From Histidinibacterium aquaticum (GTDB lineage Bacteria > Pseudomonadota > Alphaproteobacteria > Rhodobacterales > Rhodobacteraceae), in contig NZ_VYQE01000001.1 of the NCBI RefSeq assembly GCF_008710275.1, forward strand, positions 372,001 through 436,000: a DNA stretch of 64,000 nucleotides. Reading direction: 5' to 3'. The position numbers and the translations under genes were made by a program. Position 1 is the first letter of the stretch. Each line of letters opens with the position of its first letter. The notes under the pieces are model-generated. The model worked only from the letters and a program-made list of their open reading frames with translations, was not told where the DNA came from and searched no databases. Positions 1 through 8,775 of the stretch are shown in pieces.

Positions 1-268
1 AAGCTTGCGCTCGGCTGGGTGAAGCGACGGCAGCACGCCACGGACGCGCGAGAGGAACGATCTGTCCGACATCTTGGACCCCAAAATCAAACCAGACCCT
101 CTTGCGGCGACGCACGACCTGGGTCTCATCCATTTCATGAAGTGAATGGATCTTGGTGAACCGTTAACGATTCGAGATCGAAACGGATAGTCTCGTCACC
201 GCGTGCACGGGTCCGGCAACGGACCGGGCACAAGAGTTGCACGAGGCACGATCTGAAGCCTGGCTGGA
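1..268. other. Left edge, no gene recognised
   Basis: I see no convincing coding frame, RNA or attachment-site repeat here. The stretch lies downstream of the integrase stop codon, so it would be where an element boundary could be sought. Confidence 0.4.
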
Positions 269-1213
269 TCACGCAGCGAGCAGATCGCTTTCCAGCTTCT
301 CGAACATCGCGACGTCTTCCTCGGCATTCTCGAAGAGGTGGCCGTAGGTATCCATTGTCAGAGTGATCGAAGCATGTCCGAGCAGGGTCTGGATCTTCTT
401 CGGCGTCCAGCCTTGTTCGATGAAGAGCGACGCCGCCGCGTGACGAAGCGAGTGGATACCGAACCGGGCGTCACCGTCCTCATCGACGATGTCGAGATCG
501 ACCAGCATTGGCTTGAACACCCTGTTGTAGATGTTCGCGTAGTTCTGGACCCTGCCCTTCCCGTTCGGGAACACCAGATCGAGGTCGCTTGCCGGCGCGC
601 TATGCTTCCAAGCTCGAAGCGTATTGAGCAGCATCGGAGCCATGGGGATCGTGCGCAGACCCGCCCGGCTCTTCGGGGGTCCGATCTCGCACCTTTCGTC
701 AGCTCGCTGAAAGACCCGGATCGTCCTCGTCTCGAAATTCACCGCCGCCCAGGTTAGCCCTCTTAGCTCCGAGATGCGCATTCCGGTGAAGATCGCAGCG
801 ACGAACATCGCTCTGTGTGACGTCGGCGCCCGATCGAGGATCATCCTGATCTCCGCCTTGGTCGGGATCACCTTGTCCTTGTCGTGGCGCCCACTGCGGC
901 GCTTGAGCTTCACATCAGATGCTACGTTCCGATCCACCCACTCCCGGTCGACAGCCTCAGCCAGAACCGCCCTCAGGCTCACCATGACTTTGCGCACCTG
1001 GGTCTGGGAGACGCCCGCATCGAGCATGTCGTCGATGAAGTCCTTGACGTCAGACCGCGTGAGCTCCGCGACCAGAAGATGACCTATCTTTGGGTCAATG
1101 TGGATTCGCACGTGACTGCGGTAGGCCTTGAGCGTGCCACTCTCGAGCTCGTTGCGCTCGCAGGTTTTGAGCCAGCTCTGGCAGGCGTCGGCGATCGTGC
1201 GCGGGCGGGACAT
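269..1213 (-). CDS. Phage-type tyrosine recombinase (integrase)
   Basis: Site-specific recombinase of the tyrosine family, expected to integrate or excise a mobile element. From the ATG at 1213 it has 314 residues. A SAM-like DNA-binding segment covers about residues 1-100. The catalytic domain shows Arg146 (GMRISELRGL), Lys181 (PPKSRAG), His254 and Arg257 (IHSLRH), His280 (LLGHASI) and the nucleophile Tyr290 (MDTYGHL), so the active set looks complete. I chose this start because GGAGAG sits about 9 bases upstream. The frame stays open further upstream, to 1408, and related integrases often carry an extra N-terminal arm-binding domain, so the protein may be longer or 5'-truncated. It stands back to back with the recombinase-like gene at 1424. 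Family assignment is firm; activity and target site are not known. Confidence 0.88.
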   Translation of the reverse strand: MSRPRTIADACQSWLKTCERNELESGTLKAYRSHVRIHIDPKIGHLLVAELTRSDVKDFIDDMLDAGVSQTQVRKVMVSLRAVLAEAVDREWVDRNVASDVKLKRRSGRHDKDKVIPTKAEIRMILDRAPTSHRAMFVAAIFTGMRISELRGLTWAAVNFETRTIRVFQRADERCEIGPPKSRAGLRTIPMAPMLLNTLRAWKHSAPASDLDLVFPNGKGRVQNYANIYNRVFKPMLVDLDIVDEDGDARFGIHSLRHAAASLFIEQGWTPKKIQTLLGHASITLTMDTYGHLFENAEEDVAMFEKLESDLLAA

Positions 1214-1423
1214 GGTGGGCTCTCCATCTTGATGTTTTCTGCTCGCAGTATACTCGACCACCAGACGTCCGTCGGGCGTAATCCCATCTCCTGCTTGAAG
1301 ATTTCCTGCCCGTCCGGCCTTAGGCCCTACCAGCCCCCCACGGGTCCCCGAACGATTTTGGCATTTTCCTTTGGGGATCCATGAGCCTATGATCTCACGT
1401 TGTAACAACGTTAATGGAATTTC

Positions 1424-2146
1424 ATGCCCAGACGACTCGTTGGCGCCTACATCCTGCTAAGCCATGGCCCCCGGCCCGCGGACGGGATCGCGGGCCACTC
1501 CGCCGCTCGACAGCAGAAACGCAATCTCAAGTGCTATCTGGAGGAAAGAAAGATCACGGACTTCGCGGTCCTCTACGACTATCGCAGAACTTGGTCGCGT
1601 CTCGAAGAACTGCCGGCACTTGCCTCAGCGCTCGAGCTCTGCCGTCAGCTCGCCGAAGGACATGTCGTGTTGATGGATGATCTCAACCGCCTTTTTCGGG
1701 GATGCGACGACCGAGCGAAGCCCGACTTCTTCGCGGAGGTTTCACGGCATAACGAGCACCTCTTTGGGCTCCGGCAGGGTAAGGTGCTGGCGAATTGCAC
1801 GACTGCCGAAGCAGGGCTCGTCCTCCACGGCTACGGAACCGCAAGGTTCATCTACAACAAGAAAGCCTACCGCAGACCTAGATCACTTCAGGCGCGTCAG
1901 AGGCAGACCAGCGCTGCAACGGTTGCGTCGACCAACTCTCGAACCCTGGCTGCGAACGCCGCGGCCCGCGCGATCGCCGATGTTCGAGACGATCTCGCAG
2001 CTGCCGTGGGAACGCCCACACTGCAGGCCGTGGCGGACGAAGCGAACAGACGTGGGATCAAGACGGCGCGCGGCTCTTCGTGGAGCGTTTCATCCGTGCA
2101 CCGCGCCCTCGCCCGCCTCTCGAAGTCCGATCGAGACGAAGCCTGA
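1424..2146 (+). CDS. Divergent serine-recombinase-like protein
   Basis: A 240-residue protein that resembles a small serine recombinase in layout. The N-terminal part (VGAYILLS, then a helix-rich stretch and VLMDDLNRLFRG near residues 80-92) matches the resolvase fold positions where YxRxS and the DRLxR motif normally lie. The C-terminal part (residues about 195-235) matches the Recombinase-domain pattern with TLQAVADEANRRGI and a following TARG. The candidate nucleophile Ser13 is present but the arginine normally two residues before it is a leucine, and the ExxSR-type region is eroded, so activity is doubtful. It is transcribed away from the integrase and belongs to the same mobile-element remnant. 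I infer the family from these motifs only; it could be an inactivated recombinase or a repurposed DNA-binding protein. Confidence 0.6.
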   Translation: MPRRLVGAYILLSHGPRPADGIAGHSAARQQKRNLKCYLEERKITDFAVLYDYRRTWSRLEELPALASALELCRQLAEGHVVLMDDLNRLFRGCDDRAKPDFFAEVSRHNEHLFGLRQGKVLANCTTAEAGLVLHGYGTARFIYNKKAYRRPRSLQARQRQTSAATVASTNSRTLAANAAARAIADVRDDLAAAVGTPTLQAVADEANRRGIKTARGSSWSVSSVHRALARLSKSDRDEA

Positions 2147-2174
2147 CACATGACCGAACGCTTCGCGCGAGAAC

Positions 2175-2220
2175 CGCTCGTAGGCGCGCCCTTCGCTCGC
2201 TCCGCTACCCTCGCATAGGA
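2175..2220. repeat. Imperfect direct repeat, copy 1
   Basis: About 46 bases that recur at 2351-2395. Both copies contain the identical core CGCTCCGCTACCCT (2198-2211 here) preceded by GTAGGCG and followed by TAGGA. Function unknown. Confidence 0.55.
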
Positions 2221-2350
2221 GTGACCCATCCCGCGCACCTAGCGCGACCTCACGCAGCCTGAGAGCAAGTTTGAACCGAGGGCACGTGTGGGCCCTCAGC
2301 GCCAGGAAGGCAGATGACCGAGCCGCGCTATCCGTCGGCTCGCGGGAAAC

Positions 2351-2395
2351 GCGCGTAGGCGAGCTCCTCGTTCGCTCCGCTACCCTTCATTAGGA
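2351..2395. repeat. Imperfect direct repeat, copy 2
   Basis: Second copy of the repeat at 2175-2220, with the shared 14-base core at 2373-2386. The two are offset by about 175 bases. Confidence 0.55.
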
Positions 2396-3119
2396 AGCGC
2401 ACGAGTCGCTCACCACGGACGCAACCACAGAGCCTCAGAAGCATACCTAAGTCGGGGGACCCCTGCCCGATCGTCAGGCGTGTGGAAGCAACCGCGAGAC
2501 GGGCTCCAAGAGGGAGGAGACGACACTTGCGGCGGTTGTCGGCACGAGGACCGCGGGATCAGACGCGTCGCTATCCAAGGAGAGGGCGTTCGGAAGTGCA
2601 GCCCTTCATCGATCTCGCGAGTTCTCCCGGTGACTCTTGGAGATCAGTCCAGGCTTCGTGGCCGTGGCCATCGCGCAAATCAGCTCTTGATGAAGGCAGA
2701 AAGTCTTCCCACAGCTTCGGGGCGGGCCATGCTCACCACAGTCGCGGCACCTGTTCGCTCCGCCCCGTCGAGCAGAAGGTCACACCTCCCTCGCTGCTCG
2801 CGGGCACCCGGGTGGCCCGAGCAACATCGCCGCGACTTCTGCGTGCCAGTTCCGGCCGGACGTGGCCGACACGAACGACCGGCATCTGCCGCCAAGCACT
2901 AGGAGACCGTCACTCCAGCTCCCTATCGCAGGGCGATCTCGCAACTTTTTGCGACGAGAGGGAGCAGCAGCTGATCCTCGAAGCAGGGCCACGGCCAGGG
3001 GCATTTCCACCTTGTAGAAAACGCCCCTGACCAAGCTGACCTCGCGCTCAGGGAGCGTTCTCAGCCGTGCCGCTGCTTCTGAGTATTACTAGACACAGCC
3101 ACGATCGACCTAGAGCTCC

Positions 3120-4433
3120 TCAGGCAGCAAGACGGAGAGCCAGAGGCTCTTCACCAAGATACGCCTCCACTGTCTTGCTCATAGCACGGCGCACCATGTC
3201 GTTCAGCTGAGAGTAGGCCATCAGCCTCCCCTTCTCTTCTAGAACGCGCGGCGTAGGGGCTCGGCTCCCTCTGCGGTGCAGTGTCTTCGCTCTCTCCTGC
3301 TCGTTCCGAGACCGGTGATAGAGGTCCAAGCCCGTCACACCCGTTCTCTCGAAGATCGACCACTCCTTCAGGTCCGGCGTGTTTGCTTCGGTCACGCCGA
3401 ACGTAGGCAGGCTGAAGTTGAAGAATGCCTTGCGGAGCGTGTCCGGCTTGAAGCCGTGTAGGTCGGCGACATCCCGTAGATCGAGTGCGCCAAGAAGTCC
3501 TTCCTCCTCCCAGTCCTTGTTCACGAGCGAGACCTCGATCCTCGACCGCCGTTCCTTCAGTGGCAGCGGATCGTAGTCCTCCTCAGACTTCCGGTTGTCG
3601 CTGATCTTGTCCTGGAGACGGTAACGGATGGGCCGGCTCTTCGCGCCGAAGTAGAGTGTGCTGTTCAGCGGCACTCTTTGATGGAAGAAGGGCGTCCCGG
3701 CGGCACGAAGCAACCGCTCGCAGTCATTCATCGACCGCGTCCCTTCACCGATCCGCTCTTGGAACAGATGGCCCTTACCTGGTCGTCCATCACAGAAGCG
3801 CGGCCAATCTTGACAAGTCCCAAGCAACTCGGGGTCACGAAACACCCCCGGCATGGCGAAGAGCTTCCGCAGCAAGTCCGACATGCGCGCACGCCGCCCG
3901 ATTAACTCGAGATCGGACAGCTCGCGTGCGTGCCGGACGTAAAAGTCGATCGCCAGCTCCATCCCGAAGAGCTGCGGCGTTGAGATCACCGCGGCGCCCT
4001 GTTCAGCGACTGCTTCGCTGAGATGCTGGCAAAGCTCCGACACTTTCGCCCTGGTCGGATCTTGCAGCCGGGCAACGATCACATCGCCATGGTAGTGCTT
4101 CTTTCTCTCCGGGCCGCTGATCCAGATCTTAGGCCCTCGACGCTTGATCGCGCGATGCACCGCCTTTGCCGAAACCAGGTCGCTACAAAGGACCGCGATG
4201 TCCAGCCAGTCGAAGACGGCTGCGCACTTGTAGAGCTTCAAATCGATGTCCGGTTCGGCGCGGAGCCGATCCCGAAGAACGCGTTGAGGAGATCCGGTCG
4301 GACAGAGCCGGTAGTCAACTCGGAGGTCCTCTGCGGCGAGGGCATCCGCGTCATGCGTGCGGCTGGTCGCAATCTGGACTTGCTTGCAGTGGGTTTCATC
4401 AGTGGGCGCGCGCACGCGTAAGCTGTCTTTCAT
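3120..4433 (-). CDS. Unknown protein, possibly Rep_trans-like replication factor
   Basis: A 437-residue protein from the ATG at 4433, without signal peptide or membrane segments. I do not recognise it with certainty. Its middle holds the order DWLDIAVL (about residue 74), HYHGDVIVARL, ELAIDFYVRHARE, then LYFGAKSRPIRYRLQDK and RRSRIEVSLV. This recalls the strand pattern of Rep_trans-type initiators, in which an IDW-like start is followed by TxYxGSRxSxxxIRIYDK and RxElxLK. The C-terminal third is Arg-rich. Its neighbours are an integrase, a recombinase-like gene and gene-poor DNA, so a role in replication or transfer of a mobile element would fit. That role is inference from weak motif similarity; a plain hypothetical protein is the safe call. 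Confidence 0.6.
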   Translation of the reverse strand: MKDSLRVRAPTDETHCKQVQIATSRTHDADALAAEDLRVDYRLCPTGSPQRVLRDRLRAEPDIDLKLYKCAAVFDWLDIAVLCSDLVSAKAVHRAIKRRGPKIWISGPERKKHYHGDVIVARLQDPTRAKVSELCQHLSEAVAEQGAAVISTPQLFGMELAIDFYVRHARELSDLELIGRRARMSDLLRKLFAMPGVFRDPELLGTCQDWPRFCDGRPGKGHLFQERIGEGTRSMNDCERLLRAAGTPFFHQRVPLNSTLYFGAKSRPIRYRLQDKISDNRKSEEDYDPLPLKERRSRIEVSLVNKDWEEEGLLGALDLRDVADLHGFKPDTLRKAFFNFSLPTFGVTEANTPDLKEWSIFERTGVTGLDLYHRSRNEQERAKTLHRRGSRAPTPRVLEEKGRLMAYSQLNDMVRRAMSKTVEAYLGEEPLALRLAA

Positions 4434-4854
4434 GGAGCCATTCTATATTCTGCAGCAGAAGCCCCGCGTTGGCGGTGCCTGCGGTGAGATCTGAGTTGGA
4501 TGGTCCCATGAAGCCAGAGGCGTAGCCGGCCCTGCTTCAGCCAAAACAGCTATGAAGGCGGGGGGCTCGATACAAGTCGTCGATCGCCGGCAACAAAGCT
4601 GACCTTACGGCAACTGCATTCCTCGCGCTGATAGCCATCTTGTCGGCTAGGCAGAGGAGTGAAGGAAGCACGAGGAGATCGCGCTCAGCGCGCGCTCGCA
4701 GCCTCTACGGCCGCGCTTCGGAACGCATCTGACCCTTCTCACGCCTCGCGCGATGTCCTAGTCGGCCGGCGCGAACTTAGAGGAGCTGTCCCAGCTTGAC
4801 CTGCGGGCCACTGACCGATCCTTGGCTCCAAGAGGGTCCTGGCTGAAAGGAGCG
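4434..4854. other. Intergenic stretch, nothing recognised
   Basis: Between the start of the unknown protein at 4433 and the end of the AroE-like gene at 4855. No domain-bearing frame, strong hairpin or RNA gene was seen. The promoter of the unknown gene should lie at its left end. Confidence 0.4.
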
Positions 4855-5643
4855 CTACTTCACCTCCTGGACTGCCGGCTGGCAGGACATGCCCAAGAAA
4901 TCCCAGATAGCAGGCACCTGCCCATCCAACATGTGCGATCCCTCGTGGATGCTGTGCCCACGACGCGCGGCTTCCTTTAGGAGTGGCGTGACCGGCGGCT
5001 TCATGATTGCCTCAGCGACGAGGGCGGCCGGGCCGAGATCATCGAGATTGAGCGGCAATTGCGGATCCCCGGCCATACCTACCGGCGTCGCATTCACGAC
5101 CAAGGAGTGCTCGAGACTGGGCTTCCGAACCTCGATGTGACCGACCGAGGAAAGCCGCCGAGCTGCCTCGCTCGCCTTCTTCCCGTCGATGTCCGTGATC
5201 GAGACCCTCGCGCCCGCCGATAGTAGGGCCTCGGAGATCGCGACACCGGCGCCCCCCGCCCCTACCACTGACACGAACTGCCCCTCGACGCTGTGCCCGG
5301 ACGCACGCAGCCCGGCGACGAACCCGATCCCGTCGGAGAGGTCCGCCTCCCACCCTTCAGCAACAGGACGGAGTAAGTTGGCGGCTCCGACACGCTCGAC
5401 CCTCTTGCTGCGCCTCGAGGCGATGCGCGCCGCGGCGAGCTTGTGAGGAACAGTCACGACGAGACCGGCAAAATTCGCAATCGCGCGGAGCCCGTCGAGA
5501 CAGTCTTCGAATCTCTCAGGTGCAACCTCGAGCGGCATCATGACCGCATCCTCTCCGGCCTGCCGGAGAAGGTCGTTGAAGACCTCGGGCGAGCGAGCCT
5601 GGCCGATCGGATACCCGATGATCCCGTAGAGCCGCTGGGCCAC
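4855..5643 (-). CDS. Shikimate/quinate dehydrogenase-like (AroE family)
   Basis: NAD(P)-dependent dehydrogenase of the AroE family, 262 residues from the GTG at 5643, which lies two bases after the aldehyde dehydrogenase stop. The N-terminal substrate domain keeps RSP near residue 18, catalytic Lys68 (VTVPHK), Asn89 (GAANLL) and Asp104 (LSDGIGF). The Rossmann domain has GAGGAG at about 128-133, and the C-terminus has the MLDGQ motif. It is the last gene of a seven-gene catabolic operon, with no other aromatic-biosynthesis gene nearby. I therefore infer that it oxidises a hydroxylated cyclic or branched substrate in this pathway rather than serving as the housekeeping aroE. Substrate unknown. 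Confidence 0.85.
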   Translation of the reverse strand: MAQRLYGIIGYPIGQARSPEVFNDLLRQAGEDAVMMPLEVAPERFEDCLDGLRAIANFAGLVVTVPHKLAAARIASRRSKRVERVGAANLLRPVAEGWEADLSDGIGFVAGLRASGHSVEGQFVSVVGAGGAGVAISEALLSAGARVSITDIDGKKASEAARRLSSVGHIEVRKPSLEHSLVVNATPVGMAGDPQLPLNLDDLGPAALVAEAIMKPPVTPLLKEAARRGHSIHEGSHMLDGQVPAIWDFLGMSCQPAVQEVK

Positions 5644-5645
5644 TG

Positions 5646-7160
5646 TCAGCCTGCCTTCGCGTCGGGCACCCAGCGGTCCGCACGCGGGCCGCGGTGAAAG
5701 AGAACGGACTTCATCTCGGTGAATTCCTCGATCGCCTGGGCCCCCTGCTCGCGACCCTGCCCGCTCTGCCGGACACCGCCAAAGGGCATTTCCGCGAAGC
5801 CGTCCATCCAGCAGTTCACCCACACCGTGCCGGCACGAAGGTCGCGGGCGGCGGTGAGTGCTCGGTCGTGGTCGTTCGTCCAGATCCCGGCGGACAGCCC
5901 GTATTGGGTGTCGTTCGCGATGCCGATGGCCTCGTCTAGGGTGTCGAAGGTGAGGATCGAGAGCACCGGCCCAAAGACCTCTTCCCGCGCGATCGCCATC
6001 TCCGGCGTCACGCCCGCCATAAGCGTCGGGGCGTAGAAGCGGCCCGCCTCGGTTTTGAGACGCCTGGCACCGCACAGCGCCCGGGCGCCGTCCTTTTCGG
6101 CCGAGGTGATGTAGCCTTCGATCTTGGAGAGTTGGTCTTCGTTGATGATCGCCCCGACCTTGGTCTCCGGGTCGAGCGGATCGCCCACCGGCACCCGCGC
6201 CGTCAGCTCTTCGAGCTTCTGCTGGAATCGGTCCGCGACGGAGCGCTCGACGATGAGGCGGCTCGAGGAGTTGCAGCACTGGCCGACGTTGAAGAAGACG
6301 CCAAAGACGACCGCGTCCGCCGCAGCCTCAATATCGGCGTCGGCGCAAACGATCTGGGGGTTTTTGCCACCCAGTTCGAGGGCCACCTTCTTGAGGTTCC
6401 CGGCGGCGGCTCGCGACACCGTCCGGCCAACCTCGGTGGAGCCGGTGAAGGAGATCATGTCGACATCGTCGTGTTCGGCGAAGCGCTGTCCGACGGTATT
6501 GCCGTAGCCCACAGTGATGTTGACCGTTCCGTCTGGCAGGCCAGTCCCTTCGAGAAGTTCGGCAAATCTCAGCGTGGAGCCGGGTGTCAGCTCACTCGGC
6601 TTCAGGACGACTGTGCACCCCGCCGCAAGCGCGAAGGGCAACTTCTGGCTCAGGATCACGAAGGGGAAGTTCCAGGGTGTGATCATCGCGACGACGCCGA
6701 TTGGCTCTCGCTCGATGAGACCCAGCATGTGTTCTCCAAGGCCGGAGGGGACGATGCCGTGCAGGGACCGGGCCTGACCGGCGGCGAAGCGCCAGAGATC
6801 TTCGGCTCCTTGTAATTCGCCGCGGGCCTGCGAGATCGGCTTGCCGCTTTCGAGCGCATCCATCCGCGCAAGTTCCTCGGCGTTCTCAGCGATCCTGTCA
6901 GCAATCCGATCGAGCACCAGGGACCGCTCCTTGCCCGACATCCGGGGCCAATCCCCGCGATCGAAGGCCCTCCGGGCCGCGGCAATCGCCGCTTCGGCGT
7001 CTTCCACGTCCCCCAGCGGATAGTCCCCGACGGTTACGCCGTGGGCGGGGCTCTCGCGCGTAAACCGCTTTCCGGAGACGCTTTCGCCGAGTTTGCCATC
7101 GATAAGCTGCTCATAGCGGCGCACTTCGATCCGCGAGAGGTCAGTGAGCGGGGCGTTCAT
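5646..7160 (-). CDS. NAD(P)-dependent aldehyde dehydrogenase
   Basis: Oxidises an aldehyde to the acid in the cytoplasm, 504 residues, the usual length. It shows the PWNF motif with Asn164, general base Glu262 (LELGGKNP) and catalytic Cys296 (NVGQCC), plus the C-terminal EEVFGPV and MPFGG motifs. The sequence is closest in feel to betaine-aldehyde or gamma-aminobutyraldehyde dehydrogenases. It overlaps the end of the GMC oxidoreductase gene by 20 bases and is followed two bases later by the AroE-like gene, so translation is coupled. The natural reading is that it takes the aldehyde produced by the adjacent alcohol oxidoreductase. Substrate not determinable from sequence. Confidence 0.93.
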   Translation of the reverse strand: MNAPLTDLSRIEVRRYEQLIDGKLGESVSGKRFTRESPAHGVTVGDYPLGDVEDAEAAIAAARRAFDRGDWPRMSGKERSLVLDRIADRIAENAEELARMDALESGKPISQARGELQGAEDLWRFAAGQARSLHGIVPSGLGEHMLGLIEREPIGVVAMITPWNFPFVILSQKLPFALAAGCTVVLKPSELTPGSTLRFAELLEGTGLPDGTVNITVGYGNTVGQRFAEHDDVDMISFTGSTEVGRTVSRAAAGNLKKVALELGGKNPQIVCADADIEAAADAVVFGVFFNVGQCCNSSSRLIVERSVADRFQQKLEELTARVPVGDPLDPETKVGAIINEDQLSKIEGYITSAEKDGARALCGARRLKTEAGRFYAPTLMAGVTPEMAIAREEVFGPVLSILTFDTLDEAIGIANDTQYGLSAGIWTNDHDRALTAARDLRAGTVWVNCWMDGFAEMPFGGVRQSGQGREQGAQAIEEFTEMKSVLFHRGPRADRWVPDAKAG

Positions 7161-8775
7161 GGAAGGTCTCCTTCGGTTCGGGGGAACGCCCCAGGATCAT
7201 GTCCGCCGCCTTTTCCGCGATCATGATCGTGGGCGCGTTTGTGTTCGCACTGATTTCGGTGGGCATCACCGAGCTGTCGCAGACTCGCAGGCCCTCGATG
7301 CCGTGCACCTTGAGCTCCGGCGACACGACGGACATCGGGTCCGTCCCCATCTTGCAGGTGCCGACCGGGTGGTAGTCCGTCTTTGCCCACTGACGGACGT
7401 AAGCGGCGAGGTCTTCGTCCGTCTGGACGTCGGGACCAGGCATCCTCTCGCGCGCGACGAAGTCCGAAAAGGCGGGCTGGTTCATCACCTCCCGCGCCAG
7501 CTTCAGGCCCTCGATGGCCATTTTCCGGTCGTAGGGGTCCGCGAGGTAGTTGGGATCGATGAGGGGCGCATCCTCCACCCGGTCGCTGGACAATCGCACC
7601 GTGCCCCGTGACCTGGGCCGCAGGAGGTTGGAATAGAGGCTGACGCCGTATCCCTTGATCCGCATCATCCCGTGGTCGACCACGTAGGCTGGCAGGAAGT
7701 GCAACTGGATGTCGGGACGGTCGTATTTGGGGTCTACACGCGCAAATGCCCCGGCCTCCACGATATTCGTGGTAACCGGGCCGTTCTTGTAGAGCAGGTA
7801 TTGGAGCGCCCAACCGGCCTGCCGGATATACTGGTCGGACCCATTGTAGGAATGCGGGCCGTTCATGTCGTAGACCGTGTAGCAATCCAGATGGTCCTGA
7901 AGGTTCTCGCCGACCCCGGCGATATTTGCCTTCACCTCGATCCCGTGCTCCTTGAGATGCGCCGCCGGGCCGAGACCGGAGAGCATCATCAGTTTAGGCG
8001 AGCCGATGGCCCCCGCTGTGACGATGACTTCCTTTCGGGCATGAGCCGTCCCTGGCTGACCCTTGTGGGAGCGGTATTCGACTCCGGTCGCGCGGCCCTT
8101 CTCGATGAGGATGCGTCGCACCTGCATTCTGGTGAGAACTGTGAGGTTCTTTCGCTTGCGTGCGGGGCGCAGGTAGGACACCGCGGCGCTGCCCCGGCGT
8201 CCGTCCCGGGTTGTGGTCTGGTGGTATCCGACCCCCTCCTGCTCGGCGCCGTTGAAGTCGTGACTGTAGGGCAGACCGGCCTGCTGGGCGGCTTTGATGA
8301 AGGTTGCGGTGATCGGCAGCGGGCTGATCGGATCGGAGACCCGCAGTGGACCACCGACACCATGGTAGGCATTGCAGAGCCGGGCGTTGTCCTCGGCTTT
8401 GCGGAAATAGGGCAGCACCTCGGCGTAGGACCATCCCTCGGCTCCGAGTTCCGACCACTCGTCGTAGTCTGCGCGATGGCCGCGGGTGTAGATCATCGCG
8501 TTGATCGACGATCCGCCCCCTAGAGTCTTACCCTGCGGATACCACATTTCCCGGTTATCGAGATGCTTCTGTGGCACTGTGCTGTAGCCCCAGTTGACCC
8601 GAGGACCCGAGAGCTTGGTGAAGCCCGCAGGCACGTGAATCAACGGATGGCTGTCGCCGTAGCCCGCCTCGAGGAGAAGAACCTCGGCCCCGCTCTCGGA
8701 GAGACGCGCCGCGAGGACGCAGCCGGCCGAACCTCCCCCGGCGATGATGTAGTCGTAAGTCGTCTTCGAGGTCAT
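7141..8775 (-). CDS. GMC-family FAD alcohol oxidoreductase
   Basis: Choline-dehydrogenase-like flavoprotein, 544 residues from the ATG at 8775. The FAD-binding GGGSAG lies at about residues 13-18, the GMC signature GGGSSINAMIYTRG near 85, and the active-site His469 (DYHPVGTCKMG) and Asn511 (SANTNAP) pair near the C-terminus. It should oxidise a primary alcohol to an aldehyde and pass electrons to the quinone pool. Its start codon overlaps the stop of the CoA-transferase gene (ATGA), and its 3' end overlaps the aldehyde dehydrogenase start, giving a plausible two-step alcohol to acid unit. It may be annotated betA by similarity, but without betB, betI or a choline transporter a choline role is not supported. 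Confidence 0.92.
   Translation of the reverse strand: MTSKTTYDYIIAGGGSAGCVLAARLSESGAEVLLLEAGYGDSHPLIHVPAGFTKLSGPRVNWGYSTVPQKHLDNREMWYPQGKTLGGGSSINAMIYTRGHRADYDEWSELGAEGWSYAEVLPYFRKAEDNARLCNAYHGVGGPLRVSDPISPLPITATFIKAAQQAGLPYSHDFNGAEQEGVGYHQTTTRDGRRGSAAVSYLRPARKRKNLTVLTRMQVRRILIEKGRATGVEYRSHKGQPGTAHARKEVIVTAGAIGSPKLMMLSGLGPAAHLKEHGIEVKANIAGVGENLQDHLDCYTVYDMNGPHSYNGSDQYIRQAGWALQYLLYKNGPVTTNIVEAGAFARVDPKYDRPDIQLHFLPAYVVDHGMMRIKGYGVSLYSNLLRPRSRGTVRLSSDRVEDAPLIDPNYLADPYDRKMAIEGLKLAREVMNQPAFSDFVARERMPGPDVQTDEDLAAYVRQWAKTDYHPVGTCKMGTDPMSVVSPELKVHGIEGLRVCDSSVMPTEISANTNAPTIMIAEKAADMILGRSPEPKETFHERPAH

Larger units (their letters stand above)
2147..3119. other. Gene-poor 970-bp stretch
   Basis: No frame here has a recognisable domain. 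The open frames (for example 2482-3030 plus) have Arg/Ser-rich compositions typical of non-coding high-GC DNA. The left part holds an imperfect direct repeat listed separately. The stretch looks like decayed mobile-element sequence between the recombinase-like gene and the unknown protein ending at 3120. Confidence 0.5.

Noticed and set aside
2482-3030. Open frame of 182 codons on the plus strand
   Set aside because: Arg/Ser-rich, no domain, and overlapped by similar frames on both strands; typical of non-coding high-GC DNA.
4855-5643. Housekeeping aroE
   Set aside because: Located last in a catabolic operon under LacI-type control, with no other shikimate-pathway genes.
7141-8775. Choline dehydrogenase betA
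   Set aside because: GMC family is clear, but no betB/betI/choline transporter accompanies it and the operon holds CoA-transferase and AroE-like genes.
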